A DNA stretch of 64,000 bases, taken from assembly GCA_016716715.1 (NCBI GenBank), contig JADJVE010000004.1:248001-312000 (forward strand), in the 5' to 3' direction. Shown here piece after piece: positions 58,824-64,000 of the stretch. This DNA comes from Acidobacteriota bacterium (GTDB taxonomy: Bacteria; Acidobacteriota; Thermoanaerobaculia; UBA5066). The translations under genes and the position numbers were made by a program. The notes beneath the pieces are model-generated. The model made no database searches. It was given only the letters and a program-made list of their open reading frames with translations, and was not told the origin of the DNA. How positions within the stretch are numbered: the stretch's first letter is position 1; each line of letters begins with the position of its first letter.

Positions 58824-60244
58824 GAGGGGCTCCGGCGAGGCGCTCCGCGGCGCTTTTCGAGGACCGCGGCGACGTCCTTCGGCGCAAGACCCCGCGCGGT
58901 CAGAAGGACCGCAAGGTGATAAAGGAGGTCCGCGGCCTCGTTCGCGAGCGCCTCGTCGGAGCCGCCGACGGCGGCGAGCGCCGTCTCGACGGCCTCTTCG
59001 CCGACCTTCTGCGCGATGCGGGCGGCTCCGGAGTCGAGGAGGCGGTTCGTGTACGAGCCCGCTTCCGGGCGGTCCCGGCGGTCGGCGATCGTGGCGAAGA
59101 GCCCGGTCAGGTCGAGCCGGCCCGCGTCGCCGGCGGCGGGCGCGAGAGAGTCCACGCGCGTGAAGCACGTCCGGGCCCCGGTGTGGCACGCGGGTCCGAC
59201 CGGTCTCACGTCGTAGAGCACGGTGTCGCGGTCGCAGTCGAACGAGATCGCGACGACTTCCTGCACGTTTCCCGACGTCTCGCCCTTCTTCCAGAGCGCC
59301 TGCCGGGACCGGCTGTAGAAGTGCGAGAGGCCGGTCTCCCGGGTCCTCTCGAGCGCCTGCGCGTTCGCCCAGGCGAGCGTGAGGACGTCGCCCGTCTCGA
59401 CGTCGCGCACGACGACGGGGACGAGACCGTTCGCGTCGTACCGGGGCTGGAGGGGCGTCGCACGCGGCGGGACGGGCCGTACCGCGAGACCCGCGCGCTT
59501 CATCGCGGCCTTGACCTCGACGATGGAGAAGACGCGGTCGTGGAAGACGGACGCCGCGAGCACCGCGTCGGCCCCTCCGATGAGGACGGCGCGCGCGAAG
59601 TCGTCGAGGTCGCCCGCGCCGCCCGAGGCGACGACGGGCACGTCCACGACGCCGCGCACGGCGCGGAGCATCTCGAGGTCGAAACCCTCCTTCGTCCCGT
59701 CCGCGTCGACCGACGTGAGCAGGATCTCCCCGGCCCCGGCGGCCGCTGCCTCCGCCGCCCAGCCCGTCACGGTCCGCTCCGTGACCTTGCGGCCTCCGTG
59801 CGTCGTGACCATCATCTGCATGCGGCCCTCGGCGTCTCGGACTCGCTTGCCGTCGATCGCGAGCACCACGCATTGCCGGCCGAACTGCGTGGAGAGCCGC
59901 GTGAGGAGAGACGGGTCGTTCACCGCGGCCGTGTTGACGGTCACGCGGTCCGCCCCCTCTCGCAGGAGCGCGTCGGCGTCCTCGACCGACCGCACGCCCC
60001 CGCCGACCGTGAACGGGATCGAGAGGACGTTCGCGACCCGGCGGACGAGCCCGAGGAGCGTGCCTCGCCCCTCGACGGGCGCCGCGATGTCGAGGAACGC
60101 GACCTCGTCCGCACCCTCGTGCTCGTAGCGGATGGCGGCCTCGACCGGGTCGCCGGCGTCCCTCAGCTGCTCGAAGGCCACGCCCTTGACGACGCGCCCG
60201 CCCGAAATGTCGAGGCACGGGATCACGCGCACGGCGAGCGTCAT
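58820..60244 (-). CDS. hisFIE: Trifunctional HisF-HisI-HisE fusion (IGP synthase cyclase / PR-AMP cyclohydrolase / PR-ATP pyrophosphatase)
   Basis: A 474-residue fusion. Residues about 1-255 are HisF, with the two catalytic aspartates in VIPCLDISGGRVVKG and VVLAIDGKRVR, and SVDADGTKEGFDLEML and ASGGAGDLDDFA. Residues about 265-370 are HisI: ANAQALERTRETGLSHFYSR, LWKKGETSGNVQEV and the zinc/metal cysteines in CDRDTVLYD and GPACHTGARTCF. Residues about 380-474 are HisE: KVGEEAVETALAAVGG and NEAADLLYHLAVLL. HisIE fusions are common; HisF joined to HisIE is unusual. ATG 60244 overlaps the hisA stop (ATGA). The reading frame is continuous, with no sign of a missing stop. Confidence 0.93.
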   Translation of the reverse strand: MTLAVRVIPCLDISGGRVVKGVAFEQLRDAGDPVEAAIRYEHEGADEVAFLDIAAPVEGRGTLLGLVRRVANVLSIPFTVGGGVRSVEDADALLREGADRVTVNTAAVNDPSLLTRLSTQFGRQCVVLAIDGKRVRDAEGRMQMMVTTHGGRKVTERTVTGWAAEAAAAGAGEILLTSVDADGTKEGFDLEMLRAVRGVVDVPVVASGGAGDLDDFARAVLIGGADAVLAASVFHDRVFSIVEVKAAMKRAGLAVRPVPPRATPLQPRYDANGLVPVVVRDVETGDVLTLAWANAQALERTRETGLSHFYSRSRQALWKKGETSGNVQEVVAISFDCDRDTVLYDVRPVGPACHTGARTCFTRVDSLAPAAGDAGRLDLTGLFATIADRRDRPEAGSYTNRLLDSGAARIAQKVGEEAVETALAAVGGSDEALANEAADLLYHLAVLLTARGLAPKDVAAVLEKRRGAPRRSPS

Positions 60245-61026
60245 GCGGTCACCTCGTCGCGCGCGGACTTGAGCGCGGCGACCGTCGTCGCACCTGCGTG
60301 AAGCGCGCGACCGAAGATCGCGCCGCGGAGGCCGCCCGAAATAGCCGCGTCGACGGGCCCGAGATCCTCCGGGCCGCGCATTCCGCCCGAGGCGAGGATC
60401 TCGCCGGGGAACACGGCGCGCACGGCGGCCAGCAGCGAGAGATTCGGCCCCAGCATCGCGCCGTCGCGGGCAACGTCCGTCACGAGCAGCGCGGCGACGC
60501 CGAGGCCGGCAAGCTCCCGCGCGACCGAAACGGCGTCGCCCGCCCCGGCGTCCTCCGTCCATCCACGCACCGTGGGTCGCCCGTCCTTGCAGTCGAGGGC
60601 GACGACGATCCGGGACACAAGAGGGAAAGGAGAGGAAGAGGAAGATTTTCTTAGAAGGTGAATGAACGCGGGGCGGTCGAGGAACGGCAGTGACCCCACG
60701 ACCGCCCGGGCCCCACTCACCCTTTCCAAGAAATCTTCAACGGCCTGTCCGCTGCGCATCCCCCCACCGACCTGGACGGGAATCCGAATTACTCGAAGAA
60801 TCTTCTGAATCTCTTCCGAATTCGTCCCTTTGCCGAACGCCGCATCAAGGTCGACGACGTGAAGGCCGTCGGCCCCCTCGCGCTCGAACGTCTTGGCGAC
60901 TTCCAGGGGGTCGGTGTCGAATGTCGTCGCCGTGTCCCATTCGCCGCGCAGCAGGCGCACGACGCGGCCGCCCCTGAGGTCGATCGAGGGCCAGAGGGCG
61001 AGGCGGCCCGCGCTCGCGCCGCTCAC
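60241..61026 (-). CDS. hisA: ProFAR isomerase (HisA)
   Basis: A 261-residue TIM barrel isomerising ProFAR in histidine synthesis. The catalytic Asp is in LWPSIDLRGGRVVRL and the second in VTDVARDGAMLG; PVQVGGGMRSGQAVEDF and GEILASGGMRGPEDL are the phosphate loops. GTG 61026 overlaps the hisH stop (GTGA). Three AT-rich repeat copies lie inside; that at 60621-60666 encodes the insert FIHLLRKSSSSSPFPLVSR in place of a short family loop. Since trpCF also carries TrpF, this HisA need not act as the dual PriA enzyme of Actinobacteria. Confidence 0.93.
   Translation of the reverse strand: MSGASAGRLALWPSIDLRGGRVVRLLRGEWDTATTFDTDPLEVAKTFEREGADGLHVVDLDAAFGKGTNSEEIQKILRVIRIPVQVGGGMRSGQAVEDFLERVSGARAVVGSLPFLDRPAFIHLLRKSSSSSPFPLVSRIVVALDCKDGRPTVRGWTEDAGAGDAVSVARELAGLGVAALLVTDVARDGAMLGPNLSLLAAVRAVFPGEILASGGMRGPEDLGPVDAAISGGLRGAIFGRALHAGATTVAALKSARDEVTA
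60621..60666 (+). repeat. AT-rich purine repeat, best core match (in hisA)
   Basis: Reads GAGGGAAAGGAGAGGAAG, then AGGAAGATTTTCTTAGAAGG and TGAATGAA. It contains GATTTTCTTAGAAGGTGAA exactly. The codons read CTT CTA AGA AAA TCT on the minus strand. Confidence 0.75.
60716..60740 (-). repeat. AT-rich repeat (in hisA)
   Basis: The minus strand reads TTGAAGATTTCTTGGAAAG then GGTGAG. It encodes VEDFLERV at an otherwise ordinary HisA helix. Confidence 0.5.
60787..60823 (-). repeat. AT-rich repeat (in hisA)
   Basis: The minus strand reads CGAATTCGGAAGAGATTC then AGAAGATTCTTCGAGTAATT. It encodes NSEEIQKILRVI. It shares the GGAAGAGATT and TTCTTCGAG parts. Confidence 0.45.
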
Positions 61027-61643
61027 GCCGCGTCCTCCTCGAGGAAGTTGGAGAGGAGGAGCCGGCCCGTCTCCGAGGATTTCTCGGGGTGGAACTGGCA
61101 GCCCCACACGTTCGCCTTCTGGACGATCGCCGGGAAGCCGCCGCCGTAGTCGCAGGTCGCCCCGACGTCCGCGGGTGCGACTCCCTCGGGCCGGAAGGAA
61201 TGGACGAAGTACACGTAGCTGCCGTCCTCGAGCCGTTTCACGAGGCCGTCGTCGCGCGTCGGACGCAGCTGGTTCCAGCCGACGTGCGGACTGCGCGTCC
61301 CGCCCGGAAACGGCGCGACGCGGCCGCCCACCAGGCCAAGGCCCTTGTTGCGGCCGTGCTCGAGGCTCTCCTCGAACAGGAGCTGGAACCCGAGGCAGAG
61401 GCCGAGCAGGCGTCCGCCGCGGTTCACGGCGGCGTGCACGGCGGCCTCGAGGCCCGTCTCCAGAAGGCGCTGCATCGCGGGCGCAAACGCGGCGACGCCC
61501 GGCAGGACGAGGCGCGACGCCGCGGCGACGCGGTCGAGGTCCGACGTGAAGTCCACATCCGCGCCGAGGCGCAGGAACGCGCGCGTCACGGACGCGACGT
61601 TTCCGACCCCATAGTCGACGAGAGTGACGCGCGGGACGTTCAT
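61023..61643 (-). CDS. hisH: Imidazole glycerol phosphate synthase amidotransferase subunit
   Basis: A 206-residue glutaminase partner of HisF. VTLVDYGVGNVASVTRAF, LVLPGVAAFAPAM, the nucleophile Cys in LLGLCLGFQLLFEESLEHGR and the catalytic His-x-Glu in WGCQFHPEKSSETG are intact. PHVGWNQL is also typical. ATG 61643 overlaps the hisB stop (ATGA). Confidence 0.95.
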   Translation of the reverse strand: MNVPRVTLVDYGVGNVASVTRAFLRLGADVDFTSDLDRVAAASRLVLPGVAAFAPAMQRLLETGLEAAVHAAVNRGGRLLGLCLGFQLLFEESLEHGRNKGLGLVGGRVAPFPGGTRSPHVGWNQLRPTRDDGLVKRLEDGSYVYFVHSFRPEGVAPADVGATCDYGGGFPAIVQKANVWGCQFHPEKSSETGRLLLSNFLEEDAA

Positions 61644-62236
61644 GCGGTCAGCGTTCCCTTCGTCGAGAGGACCTCGGTCCCGGTCACGGCGCAAGCCTGC
61701 CGCAGCGCGCGCGCGGCGGACTTGAAGACGGCCTCGGCGGCGTGGTGCCCGTTCCTCGCCCGGATCACGTCCACGTGGAGGTTGAACTTGCCCCGGAACG
61801 CGGCGGATTTCCAGAACTCCTCGACGAGCGCGAACGGGAAGTCCTTCGTGACGAGGAGGAGCTCCTTGTCGACGGGCGAGTCGAAGACGATGTACGGGCG
61901 CCCCGAGAGGTCCACGACGGAGCGCGCGAGCGCCTCGTCGAGCGGGACGTACGAGGCCCCGAAGCGCTCGAGGCCCGCGCGCGTCCCGAGGGCCTGGTCG
62001 AGCGCCTCCCCGAACGCGAGGCCGACGTCCTCGACCGTGTGATGCGCGTCGATGTGCACGTCTCCGTCCGCCTTGACCGCGAGGTCGACGCGGGCGTGCT
62101 TCGCGATCGTCTCGAGCATGTGCGACAGAAACCCGACGGGCGTCGCGATTTCGGCGCGGCCCGTCCCGTCGAGGTCGAGAGAGAGAGACACGGACGTCTC
62201 CTTCGTCTTGCGGTCCACGCGTCCCGTCCGTCTCAT
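61640..62236 (-). CDS. hisB: Imidazoleglycerol-phosphate dehydratase
   Basis: A 198-residue manganese enzyme dehydrating IGP. DAHHTVEDVGLAFGEALDQA and ARNGHHAAEAVFKSAARALR are the two metal-binding HHxxE motifs; GFLSHMLETIAKHARVDL is the expected start region. The HisN phosphatase domain of E. coli HisB is absent, so histidinol phosphatase must come from another gene outside the window. ATG 62236 overlaps the hisC stop (ATGA). Confidence 0.95.
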   Translation of the reverse strand: MRRTGRVDRKTKETSVSLSLDLDGTGRAEIATPVGFLSHMLETIAKHARVDLAVKADGDVHIDAHHTVEDVGLAFGEALDQALGTRAGLERFGASYVPLDEALARSVVDLSGRPYIVFDSPVDKELLLVTKDFPFALVEEFWKSAAFRGKFNLHVDVIRARNGHHAAEAVFKSAARALRQACAVTGTEVLSTKGTLTA

Positions 62237-63291
62237 GAGACCTCCTGAAGAGCGCCGAGAAAGAGATCGTTCTCCGCGGGTGAACCGATCGTGACACGCA
62301 GGCGCCCCTCGGCCGCGGCCGTCATGTCGCGGACGAGCACGCCCCTTTCCAGAAGCGCCCGGCGCACGCGGGCGGCGTCGCCCCCGCACGGCTTCACGAA
62401 CAGGAAGTTCGCGGACGAGGAGGCGACGGCGTGTCCGGCCCGCCGCAGGGCCCCCGCCACCCGCTCCCTCTCCGCGACGACGCTCGTGACACGAGCCCTC
62501 GCGCCTTCGGGCCGCGCGAGGAGCGCGAGCGCGAGCTCCTCCGCCGCGAGGTCGACGTTGAACGGCAGCACGGCCTTGTCGATCTCCCGGGCGAGGTCGC
62601 GCGGCGCCACGGCGTAGCCGATGCGGAAGCCCGCGGCCGCGTACGCCTTCGAGAGCGTGCGGAAGACGACCAGGTTCGGGCGCACGCCGACGAGGCCCAT
62701 GAGGTCGTCCTCGGGCCCGGCGAACTCCACGTAGGCCTGGTCGAGCAGGACGACGGGCGCCACGTCGAGGAGCCTCTCGACGAACGCCCGGCTCGAAACG
62801 CCGCCCGTGGGGTTGTTCGGCGAGCAGAGGAGCGGCACGCCCTTTTCCGCAGCCGCCAGATAGCCCGCCTCGTCGACGAGAAAGTCGGGGCCCTCGCGGG
62901 GCACCGCGACGACCCTTGCAGAGCCGATCGCCGCGATCTGCCCGTAAAGCGAGAACGTGGGAGTCGCGAGGACGAGCGAGCCCCCGCCGGCGAAGACGGA
63001 AACGGCCGCGAGGATCGTCTCGCCCGACCCGTTCCCGACCACGATCTCGTCCGGGCTCCGGCCGATCGACGCCGCGATCGCCTTCTTCAGGCGCGGCGCG
63101 CCGAACTCCGGGTAGTGGCCCCAGCGGCGCGCCCTCAGCCGGTCGAGCACCTCGGCGCGGATCTCCTCGGGAACGTCGTCGGGCGACTCGTTGAAGTCCA
63201 GCTTGGCGCGGATCTCGAACGGCTCCTCGACGCCCGGCGTGTAGGCCTGCAGCGCGCGGATCTCGGGACGGATCGGGATCGCCTTTGTCAT
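62233..63291 (-). CDS. hisC: Histidinol-phosphate aminotransferase
   Basis: A 352-residue class I/II PLP aminotransferase. LDFNESPDDVPEEIRAEV, VGNGSGETILAAVSVFAGGG, LCSPNNPTGGVSS, DQAYVEFAG and the PLP lysine in RTLSKAYAAAGFRIGYAVAP all match HisC. ATG 63291 overlaps the hisD stop (ATGA). Confidence 0.95.
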   Translation of the reverse strand: MTKAIPIRPEIRALQAYTPGVEEPFEIRAKLDFNESPDDVPEEIRAEVLDRLRARRWGHYPEFGAPRLKKAIAASIGRSPDEIVVGNGSGETILAAVSVFAGGGSLVLATPTFSLYGQIAAIGSARVVAVPREGPDFLVDEAGYLAAAEKGVPLLCSPNNPTGGVSSRAFVERLLDVAPVVLLDQAYVEFAGPEDDLMGLVGVRPNLVVFRTLSKAYAAAGFRIGYAVAPRDLAREIDKAVLPFNVDLAAEELALALLARPEGARARVTSVVAERERVAGALRRAGHAVASSSANFLFVKPCGGDAARVRRALLERGVLVRDMTAAAEGRLRVTIGSPAENDLFLGALQEVS

Positions 63292-64000
63292 CGCACCCTC
63301 CGACCCAGCGCGGCCGAGTGGGCGACGAGGCCCTCGAAGCGCGCGAGGACGGCGGCGGGTCGCGAGAGAGAGCGCGCCGCCACGGCAGGCGCCGAGACGG
63401 ACCGGCCCCAGCGGAAGAAGTCGCGCGTCGACAGCCCCGAGTATCCGCGCGCGGCGCCGCCCGTCGGAAGGACGTGGTTCGGCCCGGCGACGTAGTCGCC
63501 GAGCGCGGTCGGCGTCGCGGAGCCGATGAAGAGCGCGCCCGCCGTGGGAAGAAGAGAAGAGGCGAACCGTTCTGCTCCCCTGCCCATGACCTGCACGTGC
63601 TCGGCGGCCACGGCGGCGCAGGCCGAGGCGGCGCGGGAGATTTCCTTGAAAATGAAGATCCGCCCGCCGCGGCGGAGGGCCGCTCTCATCACCTTCGAAG
63701 AAATCTTCTCATCGAATGCCTTCAGCTGCGCGGCGACCTCTCCCGAAACGGCGGCGGCGAGACGGCTCGAGTTCGTGAAGAGAAGGCACTTCGCGTCCGG
63801 GTCGTGCTCGGCCTGAGCAAGGAGGTCCGCCGCGACGAGCACGGGGTCCGCGTCGGCCGACGCGAGGATCGCGACCTCGGAAGGCCCGGCCGGGAGGTCC
63901 ACCGCGACGAGGCCCGAGACGAGGTGCTTGGCGGCCGCGACCCAGCGATTGCCGGGGCCGACGATCTTCGCGACCTTCGCGACGGAGACGAGCCCGGCGA
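63288..64000 (-). CDS. hisD: Histidinol dehydrogenase, C-terminal part (runs off the window)
   Basis: The last 237 codons of a zinc enzyme that oxidises histidinol to histidine. VSVAKVAKIVGPGNRWVAAA, VDLPAGPSEVAILASADADP, LLAQAEHDPDAKCLLFTNS and the C-terminal GPNHVLPTGGAARGYSGLST then RDFFRWG are diagnostic. The HisD motif near EH is AAEHVQVM. The N-terminus is beyond the right edge. Two or three AT-rich repeat copies (63635-63659 and 63687-63714) fall in this fragment. It is the first gene of the superoperon visible here. Confidence 0.95.
   Translation of the reverse strand, partial: AGLVSVAKVAKIVGPGNRWVAAAKHLVSGLVAVDLPAGPSEVAILASADADPVLVAADLLAQAEHDPDAKCLLFTNSSRLAAAVSGEVAAQLKAFDEKISSKVMRAALRRGGRIFIFKEISRAASACAAVAAEHVQVMGRGAERFASSLLPTAGALFIGSATPTALGDYVAGPNHVLPTGGAARGYSGLSTRDFFRWGRSVSAPAVAARSLSRPAAVLARFEGLVAHSAALGRRVR
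63635..63659 (+). repeat. AT-rich repeat, weak copy (in hisD)
   Basis: Reads GGGAGATTTCCTTGAAAATG then AAGAT. It encodes IFIFKEIS on the minus strand. Confidence 0.35.
63687..63714 (-). repeat. AT-rich purine repeat (in hisD)
   Basis: The minus strand reads GATGAGAAGATTTCTTCG then AAGGTGATG. It matches the core with TTCGAAGG in place of TTAGAAGG. It encodes FDEKISSKVM. Confidence 0.6.

Noticed and set aside
60241..61026. HisA as the dual-function PriA enzyme
   Set aside because: A TrpF domain with its catalytic residues is present in trpCF in the same operon, so no dual role is needed.

Overview
The window is about 64 kb of very GC-rich bacterial DNA with almost no spacer. It reads as a chromosomal segment of an Acidobacteriota bacterium. 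The clearest lineage hints are a VWFA-related secreted protein of the acidobacterial TIGR03436 type, large secreted beta-rich proteins with an S74 (intramolecular chaperone) tail, and a mix of DUF2277, DUF1003, DUF3617 and DUF4388 proteins. The phylum is an inference; no rRNA or tRNA gene is visible.

Layout. 1-8.5 kb: a partial ABC ATPase, a nucleotidyltransferase, an SGNH hydrolase/type II pantothenate kinase/SDR operon, the VWFA protein and small accessory genes. 8.5-12.1 kb: a DUF3617 gene broken by a frameshift, then nuoB-nuoCD-nuoI (complex I connecting module) on the minus strand. 12.2-17.8 kb: two large secreted proteins. 17.9-25 kb: an outer-membrane porin-like protein, a MacA/MacB-type efflux system and a hybrid-sensor-free histidine kinase. 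25-27.6 kb: an M16 protease pair, one catalytic and one lacking the zinc site. 27.6-34 kb: ribF, rimO, a Vgb-like propeller, asnS. 33.7-46.6 kb: glutaryl-CoA dehydrogenase, DUF4388 protein plus diguanylate cyclase, aag, an epimerase, a SpoIIE phosphatase, an amidase, dacB and an XPD/DinG-like helicase with an N-terminal nuclease. 46.5-52.3 kb: a probable envelope/signalling group (secreted protein, PP2C phosphatase, J-domain/TPR protein, RodZ-like protein flanked by two helical-repeat proteins). 52.3-64 kb: one continuous minus-strand his-trp superoperon, hisD-C-B-H-A-FIE-trpE-G-D-CF-B-A, with a HisF-HisI-HisE triple fusion and a TrpC-TrpF fusion.

Expression style. Nearly every operon joint is a 4-base NTGA overlap, and many first genes have a TANNNT box only 5-12 bases before the start codon, which suggests widespread leaderless transcription.

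Most unusual signal: an AT-rich, purine-biased element with core GATTTTCTTAGAAGGTGAA or its reverse complement recurs at about 18 places (about 10 strong). It lies mostly inside genes, in both orientations and several reading frames, and is concentrated in trpCF, trpE, hisA, hisD, rimO, aag and the SGNH gene. It behaves as a DNA-level repeat inserted or maintained in coding sequence of a GC-rich genome. Two data-quality points also matter: an 18-G/10-G patch at 46462-46496 beside an apparent degraded duplicate of the helicase tail, and the one-base frameshift near 8773.
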